From assembly GCA_039972875.1 (NCBI GenBank), contig JBDWMA010000012.1, forward strand, positions 62,001-126,000: a DNA stretch of 64,000 bases, read 5' to 3'. The notes under the pieces were generated by a model. The model saw only the letters and a program-made list of their open reading frames with translations. It had not been told where the DNA came from and did not search any database. This stretch comes from Pseudoruegeria sp039972875 (GTDB taxonomy: Bacteria; Pseudomonadota; Alphaproteobacteria; Rhodobacterales; Rhodobacteraceae). Both the position numbers and the translations under genes were made by a program. Shown piece by piece: positions 9,831 through 19,537 of the stretch (within the stretch, counting starts at the first letter, position 1; each line of letters opens with the position of its first letter).

Positions 9831-9891
9831 TGCCAATGCCCTTTGTGTCGGTCCGGACCCCTTCCTTCGCAGAAGCAGCCCGGTAGGTCAA

Positions 9892-11304
9892 TTATGCCTC
9901 TTCGACAGGTTCATCCATGATTTCAGCGACACGTGCACCAGATTTGTTTGATGTCACAACACCAAGCGATTTTAGCTTTCGGTGCAACGCCGAACGCTCC
10001 ATACCGACAAACGTCGCCGTGCGCGAAATATTGCCACCAAACCGGTTAATCTGAGTCATCAGATACTCTCGCTCAAACAGTTCTCTCGCTTCACGCAGCG
10101 GTAATGTCGCAAGCGCACCTGACAAAACAACACGCCCCTCATCTTCTTCAACGGCTTCCTGATTTGGGAGTTCTTTGACATCTATTGGACCATCATCCGC
10201 GCCCAAAATTAGGACCCGTTCAATCACGTTACGCAGCTGACGAACGTTTCCCGGCCATTGCATGGTTTGCAATAAGGCTTCTGCTTCATCGCTTAGAATG
10301 CGCGCAGGTAGACCTTGGGTTTTATTGAACTGCTCAACAAAATGCACAACCAATTCAGGTACATCCTCGCGACGATCCTCAAGCGAAGGAACAGCAATCG
10401 GAACCACATTTAGGCGATGATACAACTCACGTCGAAATCGGTCGGCCGTAATTTCAGCCTCTAAGTCACGAGAGGTCGAAGAGATAACCCGGATATCAAC
10501 TTTGACATTGCTTGCCCCGCCGACGCGTTGGAACTGTTGATCAACCAATACGCGCAGTATTTTGGATTGTGTCCCCAATGGCATATCGGAAATCTCATCA
10601 AAGAATAAGATACCACCGTTGGCTTGCTCCAAAAGACCTGGTTCAACGCCACGTTCAGCAGATTCACGACCAAAGAGCACCTCTTCCATGTGCTCTGGTT
10701 CAATTGAGGCTGAGCTCACCGAAACAAAGGCTCCGTTGGCCCGATTGGAATTTGCATGAATGTATCGTGCAGCCGTTTCCTTTCCGGATCCGGCAGGGCC
10801 GGTCAACATCACGCGCCCATTAGACTTTGTTACTTTTTCAATGTTGGATTTCAGCGTTTTAAAATTGGCCGATGATCCGATCATTTCGCTGACGCCACCA
10901 TCCTGCCGTTTAAGCTGCAAATTCTCGTTGCGAAGACGTGACGTTTCCATCGCTCGGCTAATCACAACCATTAGCTGGTCGATGTTAAAGGGCTTCTCGA
11001 TAAAATCGTAAGCCCCCTGTTTAATCGCTGCCACGGCAATCTCTATGTTGCCATGTCCAGAAATGATCACGATCGGAATTTCCGGATTATCCCGTTTGAC
11101 CTTCTTAAGGATGTCGATCCCATCCATATTGCTGTCTTTTAACCAGATATCCAGAATCATCATGGATGGAAGATCAGCTTCAAGTTGGGCCATGCATTCA
11201 TCTGAATTGGCAGCCAACCGGGTGGAGTACCCGTCGTCGTTTAGAATATCTGCGATCAGTTCGCGAATGTCCCGCTCGTCATCGACAATTAGAATGTCAC
11301 CCAT
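9892..11304 (-). CDS. ntrX: Nitrogen/redox response regulator NtrX
   Basis: A 470-residue response regulator paired with NtrY. The receiver domain has the phospho-acceptor Asp52 in LDIWLKDS. The AAA+ domain has a Walker A-like GPAGSGKETAARYI and a Walker B-like GGILFFDEISD. The C-terminal Fis-type helix-turn-helix is ISRTATFVGMERSALHRKL. Where sigma-54 activators carry GAFTGA this protein reads LFGRESAERGVEPGLLEQ, so the sigma-54 contact loop is missing. Its start overlaps the ntrY end by 8 bases. NtrX controls nitrogen metabolism, respiration and envelope genes in alphaproteobacteria. Confidence 0.94.
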   Translation of the reverse strand: MGDILIVDDERDIRELIADILNDDGYSTRLAANSDECMAQLEADLPSMMILDIWLKDSNMDGIDILKKVKRDNPEIPIVIISGHGNIEIAVAAIKQGAYDFIEKPFNIDQLMVVISRAMETSRLRNENLQLKRQDGGVSEMIGSSANFKTLKSNIEKVTKSNGRVMLTGPAGSGKETAARYIHANSNRANGAFVSVSSASIEPEHMEEVLFGRESAERGVEPGLLEQANGGILFFDEISDMPLGTQSKILRVLVDQQFQRVGGASNVKVDIRVISSTSRDLEAEITADRFRRELYHRLNVVPIAVPSLEDRREDVPELVVHFVEQFNKTQGLPARILSDEAEALLQTMQWPGNVRQLRNVIERVLILGADDGPIDVKELPNQEAVEEDEGRVVLSGALATLPLREARELFEREYLMTQINRFGGNISRTATFVGMERSALHRKLKSLGVVTSNKSGARVAEIMDEPVEEA

Positions 11305-13567
11305 TGCTCACCTCATAGATTAATGATTTTTCAGTCTCATTTAATTGATCCACCGGCCCCGGCAACCAGATAGTTGCGCGCGCGCCTCGATGGGTGTTCC
11401 CATCGAATACATTAGCATCTGTTAATGTCAGTTTGCCGCCGTGTTCTTCGATGATTTTTTTAACAATCGGTAGCCCAAGCCCAGTCCCCTTTTCACGCGT
11501 GGTGACATAGGGCTCAAACAGTTTAGCTCGATCCGCAGGGAGACCGATACCATTGTCGGAAATATCAATTTCAACCTCATCCTCAGTGGATGACATCAAA
11601 ACCCGGACCTCACCAGTATATCCATCTGGGGCACCAACTTCTTTATAGCTTTCGGTTGCTTCCGCTGCATTTTTGATCAAATTGGTCAACGCCTGCGATA
11701 TCATTGTGCCATCAATTTGCAAAAAGGCTGGTGAAGCAGCGCCCTGTAACGATACTCTACACCCATCTATTGCCTCATTCTGAAGCAAAACCGCCCCCTG
11801 AACCAACTCCGATATATCTGCATGACGTCGTTCAGGTTCAGGCATTCGAGCGAACTTAGAAAATTCGTCAACAATTCGCCGTAAATCATTGGTTTGGCGC
11901 ACAATAACCTCTGTCATACGTTCCAATTGTTCACGGTCTTCTCCTACTTTTGAGGAAAACTTCCGTTTAATCCTTTCGGCCGATAATTGAATGGGGGTCA
12001 GAGGATTTTTGATCTCATGGGCAATGCGGCGGGCCACGTCGCCCCATGCCGCCATGCGCTGCGCCGCAACCAAATCCGTTACATCATCAAATGTCACAAC
12101 ATAACCTTCGGGCTCACCGGCTTCATTGCGACGCGTTGCAAACCGCACCAGCAAATTTTCTTGTTTGCCATCCCGAAGGATTTTGATCTCTTCCTGTGCC
12201 ACATCTTTTTTTCCACCCTTTAGGGTTTCAAAAAGATCTGAGAATTCAGGTATTAACAGCGCAAGGTTAACGTGACTATCGTCATCGGAAAACTGAATTA
12301 GACGTTCCGCTGATCGGTTGGCAAAAGCGACCTTCCCCGTTTCGTCAAGTCCAACCACACCCGGTGTAACAGACGCAAGGACAGAATCAAACAGTCGACG
12401 ACGGCGTTCGATTTGATGATTGGTTTTCATCAGATTATCGCGCTGCCCTTTCAATTGCCGCGTCATCTGGTTGAAATAACGACCCAACATTGCAATTTCA
12501 TCATCACCGCTTTCTTCAACCACGCGAACGTCCAAATCTCCAGCCCCCACACGTTGTGCGGCACCTGTGAGGCGGCCCACTGGACGGGCCAAACGTTCCG
12601 CGAACCATAGGCCAAGCCAGACAGCTGCAAGGATAAGTATGACCGCAAATCCGAGATACAACAGACCAAAATCAAACAGTATTTTACCACGTTCGGCTTC
12701 TTGTTGTTGATAAAGGACAACTGTTTCCTGGGTTTCATCCAACAGGCTCAGAATTTCCCCGTCCACAAGTCTGGACACATATAAATAGTGATTTACAAAC
12801 CCTGACAGCGGGACCAAAGCTCTAAATTCGTTATTTTCCCAATCTTGAATAAGGACCGCTTCTCCTGCGGCGGCTCTGGCGAGCTCTTCTGCACTTGGTT
12901 GGTCATAATCAAATAGATAGGACCTTTCACCACGAGCCCGAATTTCTGCCATACCATCAATAAGATAAGCTTCCTCCAACCCGCGTTGAACAAGAGCCTG
13001 CCCTTTGGTCAGGACTTCACGTAATTCGCCATCTGTGACGGCCAAATTAGCTTGGCGCGCAATTTCCAGATATCCCGCCAGAGACCGCGCATCTTGCAAC
13101 AAATCCTGCCGATGCTCATTTTCATAGGCCTGAGCCGCCGATAAGGAATTGCCAACAACGTTGCGGACTCGATCAGAAAACCACCCTTCAAGGCCAACAT
13201 TCACAGTCAATACGGCAAATACCGCCACAAGAACGGTTGGGATTAGCGCAAGCAATGCAAAAACCCCGGTCAACCTTAAGTGGAGGCGAGACCCCGCCGA
13301 TTTCGCACGCCTGGCGGCAATCATTTGACCCAGACGTTGAATGACCAAAGCGGCCACGACCAAAACATAGACCAAATCCGTCAACAGAATCAGCCTAAGG
13401 GAAGTTGACGATCCCCCTTGATCCAGAGGGCCAAGAATCAGAAATGTGGCGATGGCTAGGACGGGACCTAGAACCACCACACTAAAGGTCGCAATCGTTT
13501 TAACACGCCGCTGCATACGCAAACGGCTGAGTTTATTCCAAGAAATTCTACGCCCGAGGCCTGGCAC
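11297..13567 (-). CDS. ntrY: Sensor histidine kinase NtrY
   Basis: A 756-residue membrane kinase that phosphorylates NtrX. The N-terminal third has several membrane segments, such as VVVLGPVLAIATFLILG and VFALLALIPTVLVAVFAVL, and a periplasmic sensor region. Then come HAMP (ERLARPVGRLTGAAQRVGAG), a PAS domain (GVVGLDETGKVAFANRSAER), the H-box RRIAHEIKNPLTPIQLS and the ATP-binding domain with EKGTGLGLPIVKKI. The start is a GTG preceded by GAGG; an ATG 17 codons in is an alternative. It overlaps ntrX and lies 100 bases after ntrC. Confidence 0.94.
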   Translation of the reverse strand: MPGLGRRISWNKLSRLRMQRRVKTIATFSVVVLGPVLAIATFLILGPLDQGGSSTSLRLILLTDLVYVLVVAALVIQRLGQMIAARRAKSAGSRLHLRLTGVFALLALIPTVLVAVFAVLTVNVGLEGWFSDRVRNVVGNSLSAAQAYENEHRQDLLQDARSLAGYLEIARQANLAVTDGELREVLTKGQALVQRGLEEAYLIDGMAEIRARGERSYLFDYDQPSAEELARAAAGEAVLIQDWENNEFRALVPLSGFVNHYLYVSRLVDGEILSLLDETQETVVLYQQQEAERGKILFDFGLLYLGFAVILILAAVWLGLWFAERLARPVGRLTGAAQRVGAGDLDVRVVEESGDDEIAMLGRYFNQMTRQLKGQRDNLMKTNHQIERRRRLFDSVLASVTPGVVGLDETGKVAFANRSAERLIQFSDDDSHVNLALLIPEFSDLFETLKGGKKDVAQEEIKILRDGKQENLLVRFATRRNEAGEPEGYVVTFDDVTDLVAAQRMAAWGDVARRIAHEIKNPLTPIQLSAERIKRKFSSKVGEDREQLERMTEVIVRQTNDLRRIVDEFSKFARMPEPERRHADISELVQGAVLLQNEAIDGCRVSLQGAASPAFLQIDGTMISQALTNLIKNAAEATESYKEVGAPDGYTGEVRVLMSSTEDEVEIDISDNGIGLPADRAKLFEPYVTTREKGTGLGLPIVKKIIEEHGGKLTLTDANVFDGNTHRGARATIWLPGPVDQLNETEKSLIYEVSNG

Positions 13568-13667
13568 GTGCCGTCCTCATCCTGTTGCGCCGACAAATCG
13601 ACAAACCACAATATATCGTGACCCAACTCTTATATTGGATTTTGTTGGATCACACTCTGTTGCGGTT

Positions 13668-15032
13668 TTACATCAATTTACGACGCCGTGTCACGTTAAT
13701 ATCGAGCTCCGTGATCTTCTTTCTGAGAGTATTTCGATTGATCCCCATTAAATCAGCGCATTTCGCCTGATTTCCGCCCGTCGCATCCAATGCAATCTCA
13801 ATCATTGGCAGTTCAACTTCGCGAAGAATCCTTTGATAAAGGCCGGGCGGCGGCAAAACGCCCCCATGTAAATCAAAGTAACGTCGCAGATGTTTTGAAA
13901 CTGAGGCTGATAGTTTATCCCCTTCGCCACCAGCTGTGGGCTCCATCGCAGGCTGACTTCCAAGAATCATCTCAACCTCAGGAAGAGATATTTCCTCCTC
14001 AGGACTTGTCACAACAAGTCTGCGGATTGTGTTTTCCAACTGACGTACATTGCCGGGCCAACTGTAGGACCGAACCATGTCCATGGCCTCCTCACTTAAA
14101 CGACGCAGGGGAGACCCGCTACGTTCCATCTTGGCTAGGAAGTGGTCGACTAAAAGTGGTATATCATCTACGCGTTCCCTCAATGAAGGCACGGAAATCG
14201 AAACACCTGTCATACGATAATAGAGATCCTGCCGGAAATCGCCATTCTCCATACGAACAGCGAGATCCGCCTGACTTGCGGCCAGGATACGAGGTGCATT
14301 TTCAGTAAAGCTATCCAGCATACGAACAATACGCCCCTGGGCTTCCTCGCTCAGATCACCCACCTCATCAAAGAGGATCGAACCGCCTCGGGCCCGCGAA
14401 ATTACAGTTGCTGGCCCATCCATTCCCGAAAGATCTGCAGCGCTTGCCACTACAAAAGGTAGGGTTCTGCGGTCACTTAGATCGTGAATAGCACGAGCAA
14501 TCAATGACTTACCGGTTCCACTTTCACCACTGATCATGACAGGAAGATCGGTATTCATCACCCGCGCGACCAGGCGGTAAAGCGCTTGCATTTGCAGGGT
14601 ACGGCCGACCAAGGGCAGATCATCCGTCGGGCGTTCTTCTGAAGGTCGAGAGGTTGACGGTGCACGACGTTTTACCTCAAGAGCACGCGCAACGCGTTTC
14701 ATCAGATCAGGTAGATCAAACGGTTTGGGTAAATAATCGTAGGCCTCGGCCTCTGCCGCTTGAATGGCAGTCATAATGGTGTTTTGCGCAGAGATAATTA
14801 TGACCGGAAGACCGGGGCGCTCCTGAGAGATTTTAGGGAGCATCTCCAGACCATTTCCGTCCGGCATCATAACATCGGAGATCACCAGATCGCCTTTACC
14901 TTCTTCAACCCAGCGCATCAGCGTCGTCAAAGAGGACGTCGCATGAACCTTACAGCCGGCGCGTGTCAACGCCTGTGTCAAAACCGTCCGAATTGTGCGG
15001 TCGTCATCTGCGACAAGGACTGTCCCATCCAT
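13668..15032 (-). CDS. ntrC: Nitrogen regulator NtrC, GAFTGA-less
   Basis: A 454-residue response regulator of NtrB. The receiver has phospho-acceptor Asp53 in ISDVMMPDGNG. The AAA+ domain shows Walker A GESGTGKSLIARAIH and Walker B GGSILFDEVGDL. The DNA-binding end is GGNQAKCADLMGINRNTLRK. The sigma-54 loop GAFTGA is absent; the segment between the Walker motifs is shortened to about ASAADLSGMDGPATVISRAR. Rhodobacter capsulatus NtrC is the known precedent for this and activates sigma-70 RNA polymerase. The start is the ATG sharing one base with the ntrB stop. Confidence 0.95.
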   Translation of the reverse strand: MDGTVLVADDDRTIRTVLTQALTRAGCKVHATSSLTTLMRWVEEGKGDLVISDVMMPDGNGLEMLPKISQERPGLPVIIISAQNTIMTAIQAAEAEAYDYLPKPFDLPDLMKRVARALEVKRRAPSTSRPSEERPTDDLPLVGRTLQMQALYRLVARVMNTDLPVMISGESGTGKSLIARAIHDLSDRRTLPFVVASAADLSGMDGPATVISRARGGSILFDEVGDLSEEAQGRIVRMLDSFTENAPRILAASQADLAVRMENGDFRQDLYYRMTGVSISVPSLRERVDDIPLLVDHFLAKMERSGSPLRRLSEEAMDMVRSYSWPGNVRQLENTIRRLVVTSPEEEISLPEVEMILGSQPAMEPTAGGEGDKLSASVSKHLRRYFDLHGGVLPPPGLYQRILREVELPMIEIALDATGGNQAKCADLMGINRNTLRKKITELDINVTRRRKLM

Positions 15033-16114
15033 TAGTGGAGCTCCATTTCTTCTTTTGGTGCAACAGGCAGAGAGACGCGAAAGACCGTGCGTCCTGGCAC
15101 GGAATCTACAGCTATCCACCCTTGATGTTCAGATATAATTTTTGAAACCAACGCAAGCCCAAGTCCAGTTCCGTTTTCGCGACCAGACACAAATGGCTCA
15201 AATATGTCAGTGGCAATTTCCGGGGGCAGTCCTGGTCCATCGTCAATTATTTCGACTTGGATCGGAACCCGAGCAGCGCCATCCGTGCGCCGCAGTCGAA
15301 GGGAAGTGTCATAGTAAGTATGAATTCTAATTGTGCCACCAATACCTGCCTTTTCAGCAGCTTGTGCGGCGTTCTTAAACAAATTCAGAAAGATTTGTTG
15401 AAGTTGATCAGTGTCCGCCGCAGTTGGTGGTAAGGAGGGATCGTAATCCTCGATGAAATTCATATTAGCCGCAAATCCAACCATCGCAGTGCGGCGGGCT
15501 TTATCCAGAGCGTCGTGAATGTTAACGGATTTACGCACCGGAGGACGTACATTGCCAAACTGTTCAACTTGCTCCAATAGCTTTAGAACCCGACGCGTTT
15601 CCTCGACGATTAAGTCGGTCAATTCTTGGTCCTCAGGCGACAGGTTCATCGATAAAAGCTGCGCGGCCCCTGTGATGCCCGCCAATGGGTTTTTGATTTC
15701 GTGAGCGAGCATTTCTGCCATACCAATTGCCGATTTTGCAGCCGTATGAACCGAGTGTGAGCGCCCCAATCGCCCTGCCAATTCGCGAGGGGCCATCAGC
15801 AATAGAACTTCATCGGCCAGATCCACCATTGGCGCCATCTGAATGTTGCATTGGATGGGTTTACGTTCTCCGCTGCTGACATCTACATCATTGATCATCA
15901 GGACCGATTGATCCCGGCGCACCCGATCGAACGATTCCTCAAGCGGCGCATCAATCATAACTTTGTCAAACACCGGAGAGCCAATCAGTGACTTCCCCGA
16001 AGTGTTTAAAAACCCTTCAGCGGCGGGGTTGGCCGCCTTAATGTGATCTTCTTTGTCCAATAATAAAGCTGGAATCGGTAAGGATACCCACAGATTTCCA
16101 TTCATGTCCTTCAT
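15032..16114 (-). CDS. ntrB: Nitrogen sensor histidine kinase NtrB
   Basis: A 360-residue cytoplasmic kinase/phosphatase that responds to PII and controls NtrC. It has an N-terminal PAS domain (PIPALLLDKEDHIKAANPAA), an H-box EMLAHEIKNPLAGITGAAQL near residues 135-155, an N-box in FLNLFKNAAQAAE and an ATP lid GRENGTGLGLALVSK. There are no membrane segments. It overlaps dusB by 4 bases (ATGA) and ntrC by one base, giving a coupled dusB-ntrB-ntrC operon like nifR3-ntrB-ntrC of Rhodobacter. Confidence 0.96.
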   Translation of the reverse strand: MKDMNGNLWVSLPIPALLLDKEDHIKAANPAAEGFLNTSGKSLIGSPVFDKVMIDAPLEESFDRVRRDQSVLMINDVDVSSGERKPIQCNIQMAPMVDLADEVLLLMAPRELAGRLGRSHSVHTAAKSAIGMAEMLAHEIKNPLAGITGAAQLLSMNLSPEDQELTDLIVEETRRVLKLLEQVEQFGNVRPPVRKSVNIHDALDKARRTAMVGFAANMNFIEDYDPSLPPTAADTDQLQQIFLNLFKNAAQAAEKAGIGGTIRIHTYYDTSLRLRRTDGAARVPIQVEIIDDGPGLPPEIATDIFEPFVSGRENGTGLGLALVSKIISEHQGWIAVDSVPGRTVFRVSLPVAPKEEMELH

Positions 16115-17094
16115 GCCGCAACCTCTTGATTTGCTGACAATGCTTCGGGAAGCAATCTGATGACTTTCGCTGGATCCTGTTCAACAAGGACAGCTTTGCG
16201 CAGCGATGCTGGCGACTTTGCATCATCCAAATACCAACCAAGATGTTTGCGCGCGACGCGGTTCCCCAAGAGAGGGCCATAAAAGCTTAACATTGCCTCA
16301 TAATGCGCAATCACCATGTCAGATAGATCATCGTCGGTTGGAATTGTCGGCGTGGGAAGCCCATACAACTCTGCCGCGATTGAGGCCAACATCCATGGCC
16401 GACCCTGTGCACCGCGTCCAATCATGATGCCGTCTGCACCAGACTCCTGTAGCGCCTTTAGAGCGGTTGTTGAATCCACGATGTCACCATTCGCAATCAC
16501 TGGAATTGAAACGCATTCTTTTACGGTTGCGATGGCCTCCCAATCTGCACGCCCTTTGTAAAACTGACATCGGGTACGGCCATGAATGGTAATCATTTTT
16601 ATCCCGGCCTCCTCTGCGCGCTTGGCTAAAATTGGGGCGTTTAACAAATCATCGTCCCACCCTAGTCGAGTCTTTAGTGTCACGGGTAAATCGACAGCTG
16701 CCACCACGGCTTCTATCAAAGCCAGCGCGTGATCGAGATCTTTCATCAATGCCGATCCGGAGTATCCGTTTGTCACCTTTTTGGCGGGACATCCCATATT
16801 TATATCAATGATTTTGGCACCATTGGCTTGCACCATACGAGCGGCTTCCCCCATCCAGTAGGCATCCTTACCCGCAATTTGCACCGAGGTATTGGCGACA
16901 TCAAAGCCAAGTTCAGCCCGTTCTCGAACGCCAGGCTTGGATTGAACCATCTCCTGGCTGGCCACCATTTCACTCACCACGAGCCCCGCACCAAAGCGAG
17001 ACACCAGGTTGCGAAAAGGCAAATCTGTAATTCCTGCCAAAGGAGCCAGAAATACCGGAGGGAACAGGCTTTTATTCGCCAAATCTATAGTCAA
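16111..17094 (-). CDS. dusB: tRNA-dihydrouridine synthase DusB (NifR3)
   Basis: A 327-residue flavoenzyme that reduces uridines in the tRNA D-loop. The FMN-binding barrel starts with FPPVFLAPLAGITDLPFRNL. The catalytic cysteine lies in DINMGCPAKKVTNGYSGSAL near residue 100, and FMN-phosphate contacts occur in GADGIMIGRGAQGRPW. The start is a TTG with AAGGA eight bases upstream; no in-frame ATG lies near the N-terminus. It is the first gene of the ntr operon and historically called nifR3, although its role is tRNA modification and not nitrogen fixation. Confidence 0.95.
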   Translation of the reverse strand: MTIDLANKSLFPPVFLAPLAGITDLPFRNLVSRFGAGLVVSEMVASQEMVQSKPGVRERAELGFDVANTSVQIAGKDAYWMGEAARMVQANGAKIIDINMGCPAKKVTNGYSGSALMKDLDHALALIEAVVAAVDLPVTLKTRLGWDDDLLNAPILAKRAEEAGIKMITIHGRTRCQFYKGRADWEAIATVKECVSIPVIANGDIVDSTTALKALQESGADGIMIGRGAQGRPWMLASIAAELYGLPTPTIPTDDDLSDMVIAHYEAMLSFYGPLLGNRVARKHLGWYLDDAKSPASLRKAVLVEQDPAKVIRLLPEALSANQEVAA

Positions 17095-17279
17095 ATGCTT
17101 AATCCTTGTGCACCTACCAATTAGCTAGTTAGCGTTTTCAGAAATGGCAAACCCCGACGGCCAATATTAGCCACCAAAACAACCGCTGCACATTTTTTAG
17201 GCATTTATGGCTGTATTTGGTACGATCCGTTGTCACTTTGGTTTTCAAAACTTAAAGATGGGAAAACAACGGAGCCTAC

Positions 17280-18419
17280 ATGTTTATCTCAGCAATTATT
17301 GTGGCCGCAGGTCGCGGAACCCGTATGGGGGCCGAAACTCCTAAACAATTTTTGGATTTTCTGGGAAAACCGGTCATTCGCCATACCTATGAGGCTTTCA
17401 AAAAACACCCCCAAGTTGATTCGATTGTTGTCGTCCATCATATTGATGATGTTGACCAATTGCGGAGCTGCCTCGGGTCGAACAGTCTAGCAACCTTGAC
17501 TCCCGGCGGGGCGAGCCGGGATGCTTCGGTTAAATGTGGATTAAATGCCGTTGACCCTCGAACGACCCATGTGTTGATCCACGACGCGGCACGCCCGTTG
17601 ACTTCAGCGTCTTTGATCCAACGAATAGTCGATGCCTTAACAGAGTACGACGGTGCGGCCCCCGCCCTTGCGGTAACGGACGCTCTATGGCGAGGTCAGG
17701 ATCAAATGGTGAGCGGATCAACCTCTAGAGAAGGCTTGTTCAGAGCACAAACCCCGCAAGGCTTCGCCCTGCCCGCCATTCGTGCGGCTCATGAAGCACT
17801 CATCGGTAGAGCGGCGGATGATGTTGAAGTTGCACGCGCCCATGGGCTTGACGTTGCCATCATCGAGGGTGAAGAACGCAACCTGAAACTCACCTTCCCG
17901 CAGGATTTTGTCCGCGCCGCCCAATTCATGGAGTCCAAAATGGATATACGCCTTGGTAATGGATATGACGTACATGCGTTTACACAGGGTGACGCTGTAA
18001 CCCTGTGTGGTGTCAGTATCCCCCATGATAAAGCCCTCTTGGGGCACTCTGACGCCGATGTGGGTATGCATGCGGTGACAGATGCAATTTACGGCGCATT
18101 GGCCGAGGGTGACATCGGTCGCCACTTTCCACCTTCCGAAGCACAATGGAAAGCTGCGGACAGCGCCATATTCCTGCGCCATGCAGTCGAACTTGCCGCG
18201 GAGCGTGGCTATAAAATCAACAATGTTGATTGTACGCTTGTTTGTGAACGCCCAAAAGTTGGGCCCCATGCTGACGCCATGCAGGCCAGAATGGCGGACA
18301 TCATGGGACTTGAAGCCAATCGTATTAGTATAAAGGCGACAACCTCCGAACGGCTGGGCTTTACTGGGCGCGAAGAGGGCATTGCCTCCATTGCCACAGC
18401 CACTTTGGTGACAAAATGA
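17280..18419 (+). CDS. ispDF: Bifunctional IspD/IspF (MEP isoprenoid pathway)
   Basis: A 379-residue fusion of two non-consecutive MEP pathway enzymes. Residues 1-220 are IspD, the CTP-dependent cytidylyltransferase, with AAGRGTRMGAETPKQF and VLIHDAARPL. Residues from about 221 are IspF, the cyclodiphosphate synthase, starting MDIRLGNGYDVHAF with metal-binding Asp and His, then GHSDADVGMHAVTDAIYGA. The fusion is common in alphaproteobacteria. GGAG precedes the ATG. Its stop overlaps the pgpA start (ATGA), so ispDF-pgpA-cinA is one operon. Confidence 0.97.
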   Translation: MFISAIIVAAGRGTRMGAETPKQFLDFLGKPVIRHTYEAFKKHPQVDSIVVVHHIDDVDQLRSCLGSNSLATLTPGGASRDASVKCGLNAVDPRTTHVLIHDAARPLTSASLIQRIVDALTEYDGAAPALAVTDALWRGQDQMVSGSTSREGLFRAQTPQGFALPAIRAAHEALIGRAADDVEVARAHGLDVAIIEGEERNLKLTFPQDFVRAAQFMESKMDIRLGNGYDVHAFTQGDAVTLCGVSIPHDKALLGHSDADVGMHAVTDAIYGALAEGDIGRHFPPSEAQWKAADSAIFLRHAVELAAERGYKINNVDCTLVCERPKVGPHADAMQARMADIMGLEANRISIKATTSERLGFTGREEGIASIATATLVTK

Positions 18420-18910
18420 ATAAGATAATCGCGACATGGTTCTATACGGGCTATCTAAAACCGGCTCCAGGCACATGGGGATCAGCTGCGGCCATCCCGT
18501 TTGCGTGGGTCTTGCACGGCATTGGTGGGTTTACCTTACTTTTTGCCGCCACAGTTGTGGTCTTTTTTGTGGGATGGTGGGCGACGGCAGAAATGACGCG
18601 GGGTGAAGCCAATCATGACCCTTCGGAAATCGTGGTGGACGAAGTCATCGGAATGTGGATTGCGCTTTTGCCTCTGTCCGCTGGATTGACGCACGCAGGT
18701 GTTGATCCGTGGGTATTTCCTTATCCGGGTTGGATTGGGGCGTTTCTTGCCTTTCGCTTATTTGATATTTGGAAGCCAGGTCCAGTCGGATATTTCGACC
18801 GAAAATCAACGCCTTTTGGGGTGATATTCGATGATGTTGTTGCCGGTGTTCTTGCTGCAATATGCGTCTCAGTTGCAGCTTACGTTTCGCACGGGATATT
18901 GGGACAATGA
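18416..18910 (+). CDS. pgpA: Phosphatidylglycerophosphatase A
   Basis: A 164-residue membrane phosphatase that converts phosphatidylglycerophosphate to phosphatidylglycerol. It shows the PgpA signature regions GTWGSAAAIPFAW, EIVVDEVIGMWIA and FRLFDIWKPGPVGYFDR, with about four hydrophobic segments. It overlaps ispDF upstream and cinA downstream by 4 bases each, which suggests translational coupling. Confidence 0.95.
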   Translation: MNKIIATWFYTGYLKPAPGTWGSAAAIPFAWVLHGIGGFTLLFAATVVVFFVGWWATAEMTRGEANHDPSEIVVDEVIGMWIALLPLSAGLTHAGVDPWVFPYPGWIGAFLAFRLFDIWKPGPVGYFDRKSTPFGVIFDDVVAGVLAAICVSVAAYVSHGILGQ

Positions 18911-19398
18911 CTCTACGCGCAGCTGAACTTTTCAAAATGGCCGTGGCAAACAAATGTGTTATTGCCACCGCCGAAAGCTGTACGGGTGGCGGAATTTCTG
19001 CAGCAATCACAGATATCGCGGGTTCCTCTGCCATCTTTGATCGCGCGTTTATTACCTATTCTAATGAAGCCAAGCAGCAGATGCTGGGCGTTCAGACACA
19101 TACCCTATTGCAGGATGGGGCCGTCGCCGAAAGCGTTGCCGCCGAAATGGCCGAAGGCGCTCTGTCGCGGTCAGACGCCAATCTAACAGTATCGGTCACT
19201 GGAATTGCAGGCCCCGGCGGCAGTGAGCACAAACCTGAGGGGCGAGTTTGCTTTGGCGTGGCGCATACCGGTCACACCACATTTACCGAAACAGTAGAGT
19301 TCGGGGCACTTGGGCGGGAGATGGTACGATCAGCGACTGTGGATCATGCGTTAAAACTGTTGCTGCAAAGCTGCGTTCAAACTAAGTCTGATAATTAG
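18907..19398 (+). CDS. cinA: CinA C-terminal domain protein (nicotinamide-nucleotide amidase)
   Basis: A 163-residue stand-alone CinA/PncC domain that deamidates nicotinamide mononucleotide in NAD recycling. It has the ATAESCTGGGISAAITDI signature near the N-terminus, GSSAIFDRAFITYSNEAK, and VTGIAGPGGSEHKPEGRVCF. The N-terminal molybdopterin-like domain of full CinA is absent, as usual for the short PncC type. The start at ATG 18907 overlaps the pgpA stop; an in-frame start 45 bases upstream lies inside pgpA and adds unrelated residues. Confidence 0.92.
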   Translation: MTLRAAELFKMAVANKCVIATAESCTGGGISAAITDIAGSSAIFDRAFITYSNEAKQQMLGVQTHTLLQDGAVAESVAAEMAEGALSRSDANLTVSVTGIAGPGGSEHKPEGRVCFGVAHTGHTTFTETVEFGALGREMVRSATVDHALKLLLQSCVQTKSDN

Positions 19399-19537
19399 GC
19401 TCAACGCCAATATACTGCTCAAATATTAGACAAATGTCATATTGATGCTTTATTAAGCACCTCAGATCACCCCTGCCCGTTTATTTTGCGACCAGAAACC
19501 GATTGAAGCCCCCAAACGATTAAAATCGGAGGGGACT

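Noticed and set aside
17718..18476. Leftward frame of 252 codons
   Set aside because: It is antisense to ispDF, whose IspD and IspF motifs are unmistakable.
19399..19537. Possible sigma-54 or NtrC site before amtB
   Set aside because: No TGGCAC-N5-TTGC and no clear NtrC palindrome. Only a short TGCTT/AAGCA repeat was seen.
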